From the NCBI GenBank assembly GCA_900314845.1, contig OMWV01000050.1, positions 1 through 50,201 on the forward strand: 50,201 nucleotides of DNA, given 5' to 3'. This DNA comes from an uncultured Eubacteriales bacterium (lineage in GTDB: Bacteria > Bacillota > Clostridia > Lachnospirales > Lachnospiraceae). Shown piece after piece: positions 7,791-16,820 of this stretch; within the stretch, counting starts at the first letter, position 1, and every line of letters begins with the position of its first letter. Below the pieces are notes generated by a model that saw only the letters and a program-made list of their open reading frames with translations, was not told the origin of the DNA and made no database searches. The translations under genes and the position numbers were made by a program.

Positions 7791-9926
7791 ATGCTGCGTT
7801 TTAGCAGGGCTATAGCAAAGGCCCGGTTCGTTATTGTGATAGCAGCCTTTCTTTTGCTGATCCCATCTGCTCTGGGCTATGCGAAGACAAAGGTAAATTA
7901 TGATATTCTATATTATCTGCCGGATAATATAGAGACGATGAAGGGGCAGGATATCCTGCTCAAGGATTTCGGCAAGGGCGCCTATGCCATATTTATTGCC
8001 AATGGGATGAATGATTCCCAGGTATCCCGGCTCAAGGATCAGATCGAAGATGTCGATCATGTCGACCAGGTCATCTGGTACGATTCCATGGTCAGCAATA
8101 CGATCCCTCAGGAGATGCTCCCGGATAAATATTACAAAGTATTTCATTCCGACAAGGGCACGATGATGGCTATATTCTTCGACGAAGGTACATCATCGAA
8201 CGGCACTCTGAATGCCATAAAGCAGATCCGAAAGATATCGGGCAAGGACTGCTTTCTCAGCTCTATGTCAGCCATCGTCGAGGATACGAAGGAATTGACG
8301 AACAAGGAGCTCTTCTGGTATGTCCTGATCGCCGTCGTTCTCACGGCCATCGTCCTGGCTGTCACTATGGACTCTTTCATGGCGCCGGTTCTTTTCCTTT
8401 TGAACATAGGAATGGCTGTCATCTATAATCTGGGGTCCAATATCATAGCCGGGGAGATCTCTTTTATCACTCAGGCCCTGGCGGCGGTCCTGCAGCTGGC
8501 GGTCACGATGGACTATTCCATCTTCCTGTGGAACAGTTATATGGAAGAGAAGAAGGAATTTGACAACAACAATGAGGCGATGGCTCACGCCATTTCCAAG
8601 ACCATCGTTTCTGTGGCGGGTTCTTCTCTGACGACAGTCGCCGGTTTCATTGCCCTTTGCTTCATGCAGTTTACTCTTGGCAAGGATCTGGGAACAGTTA
8701 TGGCCAAAGGCGTTATCCTGGGAGTCATATCCTGTATCACCATTCTGCCGGCATTTATCCTGATCTGCGATAAACTGATCAAGAAGACAAGTCACAAGGC
8801 TCTTTCCATAAACGGGGGACATCTGGCCAGGTTTATCGTAAGGCATAATAAGCCGCTTCTTATCTGCCTGCTGGCCCTGTGGATCCCTGCCATCATCGGA
8901 TACAACCACATAAAGGTCTACTACGATCTGGCATCCAGCCTTCCCGGCTACCTGCCTTCCGTTCAGGCCAATAAGGAGCTGGAGTCCGATTATGATACCA
9001 ACTCCATCATGATGGTCCTGGCGGATGAAAAGCTGCCGGCCAAGACAGTGAGAAATATGGTGTCCGATATGGAGGATGTGAAAGGAATTGAATTCTCTAT
9101 TGCAGCCGATTCTCTGGTCCCTGCCGGCATGCCCAAGGATTTTATAGACAATGAGGCTATGGACAAGCTCAAGGGCGGCGGCTATCAGCTCATGCTGATC
9201 AGCTCAAAATATAAGGTCGCCAGCAATGAGATAAACAGCCAGATCAGCAAGCTGAATGAGATCGTTCACAAGTACGACTCCAAGGCCATGTTGATCGGTG
9301 AAGCTCCCTGTACAAAGGATCTGATCACGATGACGAATCATGATTTCCAGGTCGTAAGCATGGTTTCCATCGCATTTATCTTCCTGATCATTCTCTTTGT
9401 ACTCAAATCGGTATCGCTTCCGATTATCCTGGTTCTGGTAATAGAACTGGCCATTTACATCAATATGAGCCTGAGTTTTTATACAAACACGACACTGCCT
9501 TTCATCGCTTCCATTGTAATCAGTACGATCCAGCTGGGCGCGACTGTTGATTACGGAATCCTGATGACAAACAGGTATCTGAATGAGAGGGTGGCCGGGA
9601 ACAACAAGATGGCTTCCATGACAACTGCCCTTTCTGCCTGCGCGCCTTCCATCATTACGAGCGCGCTTGGCTTCTTTGCCGCGACGATTGGTGTCGCGAT
9701 CTACTCGGATGTCGATATGATCGCTTCCCTCTGCCTGCTGATCTCCAGAGGCTCTCTGATCAGTATGGGACTTGTCCTCTTCCTGCTGCCGACGCTCTAC
9801 ATGCTGCTTGACGGCGTGATCATGAAGACAAGCTGGGGCCTGAAGAAAAAGGCAAAGAAGAATGCATATCTGGAAGAAGAGAAACAGCAGTATAAACTGG
9901 AGCAGGCAGCTGCTCAGGATCAGTAA
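7791..9926 (+). CDS. MMPL/RND-superfamily transporter
   Basis: A 711-residue polytopic membrane protein with two similar halves. Each half has an N-terminal membrane helix, an extracytoplasmic loop and a block of about five further helices, as in MMPL/HAE3-type RND transporters. Family-like stretches are ITQALAAVLQLAVTMDYSIF in the first half and STIQLGATVDYGILMTNRY in the second; the Asp in TMDY/TVDY is the expected proton-relay position. Such pumps move lipids or hydrophobic compounds with the proton gradient. The ATG at 7791 with GGGAGGAG is preferred to an upstream GTG at 7761. It is followed 26 bases later by a large secreted repeat protein, and a TetR gene lies divergently. The cargo is unknown. 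Confidence 0.9.
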   Translation: MLRFSRAIAKARFVIVIAAFLLLIPSALGYAKTKVNYDILYYLPDNIETMKGQDILLKDFGKGAYAIFIANGMNDSQVSRLKDQIEDVDHVDQVIWYDSMVSNTIPQEMLPDKYYKVFHSDKGTMMAIFFDEGTSSNGTLNAIKQIRKISGKDCFLSSMSAIVEDTKELTNKELFWYVLIAVVLTAIVLAVTMDSFMAPVLFLLNIGMAVIYNLGSNIIAGEISFITQALAAVLQLAVTMDYSIFLWNSYMEEKKEFDNNNEAMAHAISKTIVSVAGSSLTTVAGFIALCFMQFTLGKDLGTVMAKGVILGVISCITILPAFILICDKLIKKTSHKALSINGGHLARFIVRHNKPLLICLLALWIPAIIGYNHIKVYYDLASSLPGYLPSVQANKELESDYDTNSIMMVLADEKLPAKTVRNMVSDMEDVKGIEFSIAADSLVPAGMPKDFIDNEAMDKLKGGGYQLMLISSKYKVASNEINSQISKLNEIVHKYDSKAMLIGEAPCTKDLITMTNHDFQVVSMVSIAFIFLIILFVLKSVSLPIILVLVIELAIYINMSLSFYTNTTLPFIASIVISTIQLGATVDYGILMTNRYLNERVAGNNKMASMTTALSACAPSIITSALGFFAATIGVAIYSDVDMIASLCLLISRGSLISMGLVLFLLPTLYMLLDGVIMKTSWGLKKKAKKNAYLEEEKQQYKLEQAAAQDQ

Positions 9927-9952
9927 AGACGAGCGATGAGGAGGATCTTACG

Positions 9953-12900
9953 ATGAAGAAAGGACTTACAAAGACATTTGCTGCCGTGCTCGCAGCTACA
10001 TTAGCTTCTTATTCCCTGACAGGTGTGACAATGCCTCTGATAAATGCAAAGGCAGCAACGCAGGCCGAGACAGAGGAGGCTTCAGAAGATCTCAATGACG
10101 AGGCTGTAAAGCTGCTGACAGACAGCGATTCAGAGGAAGACGCGGGCAAGAACGAGACCGTCTATGTGATAGCGGATGCCCAGGGCAAGGTTAAGAAGAC
10201 TATTGTCAGCAGCTGGCTGAAGAATAAAGATAAGTCTGATAAGCTGAACGACGTCTCTGACCTTGATAACATAGAGAATGTCAAGGGCGATGAGACTTAT
10301 AAGGAAGAGGGCGGCGATAAGCTGCAGTGGGATGCCGGCGGCAATGATATCTATTATCAGGGCGAGTCGGACAGGCAGCTGCCTATAACGACCAATATCG
10401 AGTATACGCTCGACGGGGACAGCATTTCCCCTGAAAAGCTGGATGGCGCAAGCGGTCATCTGAAGATAAAGTTCACATACAAGAACAACCTCTCGGAGAA
10501 GAAGATCATTGACGGGAAGAGTGTTACCCTTTATCAGCCTTTTGCTGTCGTATCCGGCATTATGCTCGACGATGACAAGACATCCAATGTGAAGGTGACA
10601 AACGGCCGCGTCTATGACACGGGCGATTCATCAGCCGTCCTGGGCATGGCATTCCCGGGCCTATCTGACAGCCTGGGCCTTGACAATATGAAGGATACAG
10701 AGGGCAAGAAGATAGATATCGACGTACCGGAGACAGTAGAGATAGAAGCGGACGTTAAAGACTTCTCCCTGCTGACCTCTGTCACGATATTTGACAACAG
10801 CGCCCTCTCCAGACTGAACCTGGACGATGTCTCTTCCTGGGATGACCTCAAGAAGGCTTCCAAGAATCTGAGGGAGGCCTCCGATAAGCTGGTGGATGGA
10901 ACTTCTGACCTTTACGACGGAGTCGACAGCCTGAAGGATGGAACCACAACCCTGACGGACGGGGTGGATAAGCTGGACGATGGTGCCTCAGACCTGAAGG
11001 ATGGAGCCAAGAAGGTCGACAAGGGAGCCTCAGATCTCACGGACGGGGCCAAGAAGGTTGACAAGGGCACAGGGAGTCTTAAGGATGGAATAAAGCAGGC
11101 CGATACAGGGGCAGGAGACCTCAAGGCCGGAGCCAAGAAGCTGGACGCCGGGGCTGACACAGCCGTTGCCGGGTCCAAGAAGCTTGACGAAGGAGCAGGG
11201 AGCCTCTTAGACGGCACCAAGCAGGTAAATAAAGGAACGAAAGCTGCCAAGGACGGGGCAGAAAGCCTGTCCAAGGGAGCTGCGGCGGCTGATGCCGGCG
11301 CCCAGTCGGCCCTTGCCGGGGCAAAGAAGCTGGCAGCCGGTGCCGGACAGCTGGACGGCGGTGTAAAACAGGTCGCAGCAGGAGTTGTAACTCTGCAGAG
11401 CGGAGCTTTAAGTGCAAAGGAAGGCGCAGAAACTCTCGCATTTGGAATAACAAAAACAAAGGAAGGCGCAGCGGCCCTTAAGGAAAATGTGAAAAAGGCA
11501 GATGATGGAGCGGCGGCTATTCTCAAAGGATCTGCTGAGGTATCCAAGGGTGCTCAGGACGCGGTGGACGGCTCTAAGTTAGTAATCGCCGGTGTAACGC
11601 AGATAGCTGGCAAAGACGGCGCCGTTGAGAAAGCTGTAGAAGGCGGAAAGCAATTGACAACTGGAGCGACTGCAGTCGCAGCTGGCGCCGGAGAGCTTTC
11701 TGATAAGGCATCAGAGTTGGCGACAGGTGCCGGACAGCTGTACGGGAATATAGATACCCTGCTGGGGCTGATCAATGGCATTGAACCTGTGGCCGGCGAT
11801 GTGGCAGCCCTGTCTGAATCTGCCAAGAAGGTCAGCGAGGCCTCATCCGCTTTAAACGGCGACTCTTCTATCAAGACGAAAGCAGGAGATATCTCGTCAA
11901 AGGCAGACACTTTGCAGGGTAAGGTCAGTGATGCCCAGAAGGATGCAAAGACTGATCTTAATACTGCATACACCAGCGCAGAAGGAGCAGGCAAAGAACT
12001 TTGCAGTGCAAATGAAAACATAAGCTCTGCAAAGAAAAAGCTGGAAGGTCTGCAAAATGACGATAATCTTACAGAGGGTCAGAAGAAGGCGATAGAGAGC
12101 GCTCTTGAATCTCTTGGCTCTGCCTCGAGCAAAGTAGAAAAGACGGATGAATCTGTCGGCTCAGTTCAGACAAATATCGATTCCGCAAAGAAATCTCTTG
12201 ATGGTTCCAAGGTATCGGCAGATAATCTGAACAGCCTGTCCAGTGGATTGGATGATATAAAGAAAGACGCGGGAACAATATCAGGCGATGCTGGCAAGCT
12301 GGATGGACTGGGCAGCGCTCTTACGGATTGGAATAAAAAAGCTTCATCCTTCCAGTCAGATATTGACAAGCTTCCTAAACAAGATAAAATCAGCAAACTG
12401 GAATCGGCATCAAAAAACGTTAAAAAGATTTCTGATGGCGCGCAGGCAGTAGAGACAGCTTCTGACAAATTAAAGAAAAGTACAGACGAAGATTCAGACC
12501 TTGTAAAGGGAACAAAGAGTCTTAGTGATGGGCTTGGCCAGCTGGAGACAGGCGCATCCAGTCTCCTGAGTGGGACAGATACTCTGAAGAAAGGTGCTGA
12601 GACTCTTGAGACTGGGGCAGATACTCTGAATGCAGGCTCTAAGGATCTGAAGGATGGACTTGATGCTCTTTCCGGAGGATTTGACCAGCTGTCTGATGGA
12701 ACCACTGATCTGACTAATGGAGCAGATAAGCTCAAATCCGGCGGTGAGCAGCTCTACGGAGGAACAACAGCCCTGAATAATTCCATGCCCACACTTACAA
12801 CAGGATCCGGTCAGCTGGCAGCAGGTACAAAGGAGCTTGTCGGCAAGGAGGCTAAGGATGGCCAGGCGGCAACCGGCCTTACAGCCCTTAAGGACGGGAC

Positions 12901-13513
12901 AGCCCAGCTGTCTGTGGGAGCTTCCATTCTCGCGGGCACCAATGGCCTTGCAGGCCTCTATGCGGGTACGGAACAGCTTGTAAAGGGCGCTCAGGAGCTT
13001 AAGGGCGGAACTGCTGCTCTTTATTCCGGCAGCGGAAACCTTAAGAAGGGCACAGCGGCTCTTTACTCCGGAACGGGTGATCTTAAGAGCGGTACTTCAA
13101 AGCTATACAAAGGAAGCACGACTCTGAAGACCGGAACATCTGCCCTCTACGGCGGCAGCAGCAAGCTTGCCAAGGGCACCGGGGACCTCTACGATGGAAC
13201 TGTGACTCTCAAGGACGGGACCGGAAGCCTGAAGGAGGGAAGCGATAAGCTTTCTGACGGCGTAGACAAGCTGCTCGACGGAGCTGAGGATCTTCGCGAC
13301 GGCATGGACAAGTTCGCAGATGAGGGAATCAGCAAGATCTGCGATGCCATAGATAAGGACGGTCAGGAATTCGTCGACAGGCTCAAGGCCCTCAGGGATT
13401 ACGGCAAGGAATATACGAACTTCTCCGGCAAGGCTGACGGTGTCAGCGGATCGGTCAAGTTCATCATGAGAACCGAATCCATAGGCGACGAGGACCTGGA
13501 TGATAAAGATTGA
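9953..13513 (+). CDS. Large secreted heptad-repeat protein paired with the MMPL transporter
   Basis: A 1186-residue protein with a signal peptide (about residues 1-35, ending near INAKAATQA). A conserved-looking, probably beta-rich domain follows (about 60-305), containing VYVIADAQGKVKKTIVSSWL and DIYYQGESDRQLP. Then come two long blocks of xxxLxxG heptads, about 311-556 and 849-1122, of the kind also found in YhgE/Pip proteins. Between them lies a helical, Lys/Ser/Ala-rich segment (about 556-849) without the Gly periodicity. There is no C-terminal membrane helix or sorting signal. It is co-transcribed with the MMPL gene, so it may be an extracellular partner or adaptor for the pump. That role is inference. 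The start has GAGGAGG upstream. Confidence 0.82.
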   Translation: MKKGLTKTFAAVLAATLASYSLTGVTMPLINAKAATQAETEEASEDLNDEAVKLLTDSDSEEDAGKNETVYVIADAQGKVKKTIVSSWLKNKDKSDKLNDVSDLDNIENVKGDETYKEEGGDKLQWDAGGNDIYYQGESDRQLPITTNIEYTLDGDSISPEKLDGASGHLKIKFTYKNNLSEKKIIDGKSVTLYQPFAVVSGIMLDDDKTSNVKVTNGRVYDTGDSSAVLGMAFPGLSDSLGLDNMKDTEGKKIDIDVPETVEIEADVKDFSLLTSVTIFDNSALSRLNLDDVSSWDDLKKASKNLREASDKLVDGTSDLYDGVDSLKDGTTTLTDGVDKLDDGASDLKDGAKKVDKGASDLTDGAKKVDKGTGSLKDGIKQADTGAGDLKAGAKKLDAGADTAVAGSKKLDEGAGSLLDGTKQVNKGTKAAKDGAESLSKGAAAADAGAQSALAGAKKLAAGAGQLDGGVKQVAAGVVTLQSGALSAKEGAETLAFGITKTKEGAAALKENVKKADDGAAAILKGSAEVSKGAQDAVDGSKLVIAGVTQIAGKDGAVEKAVEGGKQLTTGATAVAAGAGELSDKASELATGAGQLYGNIDTLLGLINGIEPVAGDVAALSESAKKVSEASSALNGDSSIKTKAGDISSKADTLQGKVSDAQKDAKTDLNTAYTSAEGAGKELCSANENISSAKKKLEGLQNDDNLTEGQKKAIESALESLGSASSKVEKTDESVGSVQTNIDSAKKSLDGSKVSADNLNSLSSGLDDIKKDAGTISGDAGKLDGLGSALTDWNKKASSFQSDIDKLPKQDKISKLESASKNVKKISDGAQAVETASDKLKKSTDEDSDLVKGTKSLSDGLGQLETGASSLLSGTDTLKKGAETLETGADTLNAGSKDLKDGLDALSGGFDQLSDGTTDLTNGADKLKSGGEQLYGGTTALNNSMPTLTTGSGQLAAGTKELVGKEAKDGQAATGLTALKDGTAQLSVGASILAGTNGLAGLYAGTEQLVKGAQELKGGTAALYSGSGNLKKGTAALYSGTGDLKSGTSKLYKGSTTLKTGTSALYGGSSKLAKGTGDLYDGTVTLKDGTGSLKEGSDKLSDGVDKLLDGAEDLRDGMDKFADEGISKICDAIDKDGQEFVDRLKALRDYGKEYTNFSGKADGVSGSVKFIMRTESIGDEDLDDKD

Positions 13514-13527
13514 TCAGATGTATGAAT

Positions 13528-13589
13528 AAGCCGGGACGGGCAAGGGCGGCTGCAAAAAGGAGCAGCCTCTCTGAGCCGCCGGCTTTTTT
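13528..13589 (+). terminator. Terminator of the MMPL/heptad-repeat operon
   Basis: Outer arms AAGCCGG (13528-13534) and CCGGCTT (13579-13585) enclose GGCGGCT/AGCCGCC and GGCTGC/GCAGCC pairings; a T-run (13584-13589) follows. Several alternative folds are possible, but all end at the same T-tract. Confidence 0.75.
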
Positions 13590-13594
13590 GCTAC

Positions 13595-13623
13595 TTGTGT
13601 AAGCATTTAGAATCGGATATAAT
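13595..13623 (+). promoter_or_regulatory. Predicted promoter of pckA with weak Rex-like overlap
   Basis: TTGTGT (13595-13600), 17-bp spacer, TATAAT (13618-13623). The 18-mer from 13595 (TTGTGTAAGCATTTAGAA) matches the Rex consensus at 11 of 14 informative positions, which is suggestive only. Confidence 0.6.
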
Positions 13624-13639
13624 AAAAGTTGTACAATGA

Positions 13640-13661
13640 TGCCGGCATTATTCTGCCGGCA
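13640..13661 (+). promoter_or_regulatory. 5'-leader stem-loop of pckA
   Basis: TGCCGGCA / TGCCGGCA, 8 bp with a six-base loop, starting about ten bases after the predicted transcription start. There is no T-run after it. The ribosome site AAAGGAG and ATG follow some 40-55 bases later. Confidence 0.55.
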
Positions 13662-13716
13662 ATCTTAAGTGACTTAATATTTTAGAGAAAGAGTAGACAT
13701 AAAGGAGTGAACCAGA

Positions 13717-15306
13717 ATGGAGACTTATGGAATCGAGAAGCTGGGGATCATTGGCCCCAAGGCAGTTTACCGCAACATGTCGCCGGCAAAGCTCACTGAG
13801 GCAGCTCTTCGCAGAGGAGAGGGTAAGCTCAGCGAGACAGGTGCTCTTGTCGTGTACACAGGCAAGTATACAGGAAGATCACCCGACGATAAGTTTATCG
13901 TAGATACCCCGACCATCCACGATGAGATCGCGTGGGGCAAGGTCAACCGCCCGATCAGCCGCGAGCGTTTCGACTCGATAAAGAGCAAGATCTGCGCTTA
14001 TCTTCAGGGCAGGGAAGTATTTATCTTTGACGGATACGCAGGAGCTGATACAAAGTACAGGCAGAAGTTCAGGATCATCAATGAACTAGCCAGCCAGAAT
14101 CTTTTCATCCATCAGCTGCTGATCCGCCCGACAGACGAGGAGCTGGCTCAGTATGGCGATCCCGATTACACACTGATCTGCGCTCCCGGCTTTAAGTGCG
14201 ATCCTGAGATAGACGGCGTCCACAGCGAGGCAGCGATCCTCATAGATTATGAAGCCCATACCATCGTGATCTGCGGTTCTCAGTATGCAGGCGAGATAAA
14301 GAAGAGTGTCTTCTCCACCATGAATTATGTCATGACTAAGATGGATGTTCTTCCCATGCACTGCTCCGCCAACATGGATCCCCAGACCCACGAGACAGCT
14401 ATATTCTTCGGACTTTCCGGCACAGGCAAGACAACACTTTCCGCTGATCCTGCCAGAAAGCTGATCGGAGATGACGAGCACGGCTGGTCACCGGACGGCG
14501 TATTCAATTTTGAGGGCGGCTGCTACGCAAAGTGCATCAACCTTTCCGAGGAGAATGAGCCTGATATCTATCATGCCATCCGTTTCGGCTCTCTTGTTGA
14601 GAACGTTATCATGGATGAGGAGACCAGAACGTTTGATTTTGCTGACGGAAGTCTGACAGAGAATACCAGAGTAGGCTATCCGGTAGACTACATTGCCAAC
14701 TCTCAGATCCCCGGTGTCGGCGGCATTCCCAAGGTCGTTATCTTCCTTACCGCTGACGCATTTGGTGTTCTTCCTCCCATCAGCAGGCTGAGCAAGAATG
14801 CGGCTATGTATCATTTTGTAACAGGATTTACATCCAAGCTGGCTGGTACAGAGCGCGGCATCACAGAGCCCGTTCCCACATTCTCCACACTTTTCGGAGA
14901 ACCCTTTATGCCGATGAGCCCTTCCGTTTACGCGAAGATGCTGGGAGATAAGCTTGACAAGTACGGCACTAAGGTATATCTGGTCAACACAGGCTGGGCA
15001 GGCGGAAGCGCTGCGGCTGGAGCTAAGCGTATGAAGCTTTCCTACACCCGTGCCATGGTCAGCGCCGCTCTCAATGGCGACTTCGATCAGATAGAGTTCA
15101 AGCACCACGACATCTTCAATGTAGACTATCCGGTAAGCTGTCCGGGAGTTCCCGATGAGAAGCTTGACGCAAGAGGCATGTGGGCAGACAAGGACGAGTA
15201 CGACAAGCAGGCTAACAAGCTGGCGGCAATGTTCAAGAAGAATTTTGCTGACAAGTATCCTTTCATGGACAAGGACATCGTCGAGGCAGGCCCTCAGCCC
15301 AAATAA
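13717..15306 (+). CDS. pckA: Phosphoenolpyruvate carboxykinase (ATP)
   Basis: A 529-residue ATP-dependent PEP carboxykinase, interconverting oxaloacetate + ATP and PEP + CO2 + ADP. In fermenting anaerobes it often runs toward oxaloacetate. Diagnostic parts are YTGKYTGRSPDDKF near the N terminus, the kinase-1a P-loop GLSGTGKTTLSADP (about 232-245), the metal site LIGDDEHGW, and the ATP-family stretch NTGWAGG. Length matches the family. It is monocistronic with its own promoter and terminator. The ribosome site AAAGGAG supports the start. Confidence 0.97.
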   Translation: METYGIEKLGIIGPKAVYRNMSPAKLTEAALRRGEGKLSETGALVVYTGKYTGRSPDDKFIVDTPTIHDEIAWGKVNRPISRERFDSIKSKICAYLQGREVFIFDGYAGADTKYRQKFRIINELASQNLFIHQLLIRPTDEELAQYGDPDYTLICAPGFKCDPEIDGVHSEAAILIDYEAHTIVICGSQYAGEIKKSVFSTMNYVMTKMDVLPMHCSANMDPQTHETAIFFGLSGTGKTTLSADPARKLIGDDEHGWSPDGVFNFEGGCYAKCINLSEENEPDIYHAIRFGSLVENVIMDEETRTFDFADGSLTENTRVGYPVDYIANSQIPGVGGIPKVVIFLTADAFGVLPPISRLSKNAAMYHFVTGFTSKLAGTERGITEPVPTFSTLFGEPFMPMSPSVYAKMLGDKLDKYGTKVYLVNTGWAGGSAAAGAKRMKLSYTRAMVSAALNGDFDQIEFKHHDIFNVDYPVSCPGVPDEKLDARGMWADKDEYDKQANKLAAMFKKNFADKYPFMDKDIVEAGPQPK

Positions 15307-15331
15307 GAATTATCAGCATAGATAAGATAAT

Positions 15332-15361
15332 GGCTGCCGCAGATCATGCGGCAGCCGTTTT
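15332..15361 (+). terminator. Intrinsic terminator of pckA
   Basis: Perfect 10-bp stem GGCTGCCGCA / TGCGGCAGCC with a five-base loop, followed by GTTTT. The converging minus-strand gene starts its own T-rich tail just beyond. Confidence 0.88.
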
Positions 15362-15388
15362 AGTTATTGGAAATAAAAAAGAAAAAAA

Positions 15389-16240
15389 TCAGTCCAGTTT
15401 GTCCAGGATGTCGTGAAGCTGCTGGGCGCTCTCGCTGCCATGCCGGATCGTATAATTGAGTTCTGCCCCCAGAAAGAGCTGAAAGGCGCAGAAGTAGAGC
15501 CAGAGCATGATGACCATGATGCCGGTCAGACTGCCGTACATGTAGGAAAAGCTGTTCGTGTAGCTGAAGAAAAATGCGAACAGGTAGGATGTGATGATCC
15601 ATCCGATCGATACGCTTACTGCACCGGGAAGAACCTCGAGGATCTTTGTCTGGGTATTGGGAAGGACCCGGTATATAAAGATCAGGCCTATCGTGAGCAG
15701 GATAAATATGATCAGCAGGCGGATAGACAAAATGAAAAAGAAAAAGCGGTGGAAGGGGAGCATATCCACGACATTGCGAAAGAGTTTCTTGCCAAAGAGC
15801 AGGAGCATCATGATAAAGATGAGGCCGATGGCCAGCATCATGGTGTAGATCATGGCGTTGAACCTGAGGTGGAAATAGTTCCTCGTTTCCTTGATCCTGT
15901 ATATCTCATTCAGCCCGTTTGCTATCGTAAAAAGCGCTCTTCCGGCTGACCACAGGACGAAGAGGATCGTAAATGATGTGATGGCGATGGTCGATCTCTC
16001 GTAGATCTGCTGCAGCATGCCATCCACATAGTCAGATGAAACGCCGGGGATCAGAGTCTTGAGGACGGTCAGAACGTCATCGTATGACAGAGGAGAATAC
16101 TGAATGATCGAAAGCACGAATATGGCAAAGGGGAGCGCGGAGAGTATGATAAAATAAGCCGCCTGTGAAGCATAGGCGCCTAAGTGGTCGTGATTGACCT
16201 TATCAATGATATCGAAAACGAACCCCTTTATCAGTTTCAT
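15389..16240 (-). CDS. YihY/virulence factor BrkB-family membrane protein
   Basis: A 283-residue protein with about six membrane helices and the family features: N-terminal AAYFIILSALPFAIFVLSII, the central SAGRALFTIANGLNEIYRIKETRNY stretch split by helices, and a C-terminal TGIMVIMLWLYFCAFQLFLGAELNY segment. The family was once confused with RNase BN; its biochemical function is not established. Single gene, with GGAGGAG before the ATG and a plausible promoter (16272-16300). Function remains open. Confidence 0.85.
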   Translation of the reverse strand: MKLIKGFVFDIIDKVNHDHLGAYASQAAYFIILSALPFAIFVLSIIQYSPLSYDDVLTVLKTLIPGVSSDYVDGMLQQIYERSTIAITSFTILFVLWSAGRALFTIANGLNEIYRIKETRNYFHLRFNAMIYTMMLAIGLIFIMMLLLFGKKLFRNVVDMLPFHRFFFFILSIRLLIIFILLTIGLIFIYRVLPNTQTKILEVLPGAVSVSIGWIITSYLFAFFFSYTNSFSYMYGSLTGIMVIMLWLYFCAFQLFLGAELNYTIRHGSESAQQLHDILDKLD

Positions 16241-16271
16241 GAGCTCCTCCGTGCAATTGTAAAGATATGTA

Positions 16272-16300
16272 ATTTTATCATAAAAAAGTAGATTTTACAA
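16272..16300 (-). promoter_or_regulatory. Predicted promoter of the YihY-family gene
   Basis: On the minus strand: TTGTAA (16295-16300), 17-bp spacer, TAAAAT (16272-16277). Confidence 0.55.
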
Positions 16301-16375
16301 GGAAAAGGGTGCAAATGCGTCCTGCCCCGGACCCTTTCAGGGCCAGGGCCTCATTCTTACCTTTAAAATCCGGCA

Positions 16376-16403
16376 TTGACAAGGCGCCTTGTTATGATAA
16401 AAT
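16376..16403 (+). promoter_or_regulatory. Predicted promoter of the pheST T-box transcript
   Basis: TTGACA (16376-16381), 16-bp spacer, TAAAAT (16398-16403). A 14-bp perfect palindrome ACAAGGCGCCTTGT (16379-16392) overlaps the -35 end and spacer. Confidence 0.7.
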
Positions 16404-16412
16404 GAATTCTGA

Positions 16413-16727
16413 ACGGCTAAGATCGCGGCAGGGCAGATCCGCATATTTTTTATTGATCTGTCTTTGCAGGACTGTTATATTCCATCAGAGAGGAAGCGCC
16501 GCTGGCTGAAAGCGCATCCGGGTTCCTATGACAGTTTACATTCACGCGGGAGTCCTGGCTTTGAAGGCATCTTTCCTTATGCGGGGGTCTGCTTGTAGGA
16601 GCCGGCGGAGTGCGCACGTAAGGCGCGAATGAAGAGTCACCGCTTGTAGCGAGTGGAAGTAGGGTGGTACCGCGGATCATTTCGTCCCTGTATGTCAGAG
16701 TTTATCTGGCATGCGGGGATTTTTTTG
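16413..16727 (+). promoter_or_regulatory. T-box riboswitch controlling pheST
   Basis: The leader carries the T-box core AGGGTGGTACCGCG (16661-16674), whose TGGT would pair with the ACCA end of uncharged tRNA-Phe. A terminator follows: stem 16685-16697 / 16707-16719 with one T-run (16720-16726), whose 5' part competes with the antiterminator. A Stem I is supported by GCAGATCCGCATA (16433-16445) pairing with 16578-16593, by CAGGACT (16467-16473) with AGTCCTG (16551-16557), and by an AGAGAGG element (16487-16493). The specifier should be a UUC Phe codon. TTC occurs at 16523, 16541 and 16573, and I cannot decide between them by eye. The next genes are pheS and pheT, which fits. Confidence 0.92.
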
Positions 16728-16820
16728 CGCAAAGTCAGTTCGCCTGAGCCTGCGGCATGTGGGAAGGGCGGACAGAGGAGATGAAGGAAAGGAGCGTATG
16801 ATTTTCATACGGAAGACACT

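Noticed and set aside
10912-13300. Long open frames on the minus strand opposite the heptad-repeat gene
   Set aside because: Their products are Ser/Pro/Ala-rich shadows of the repeats, with no ribosome sites and no recognisable domains.
10880-13320. DNA tandem repeat array
   Set aside because: The periodicity is at protein level (7 residues, 21 bases) with strong base divergence; it is coding, not satellite or CRISPR-like.
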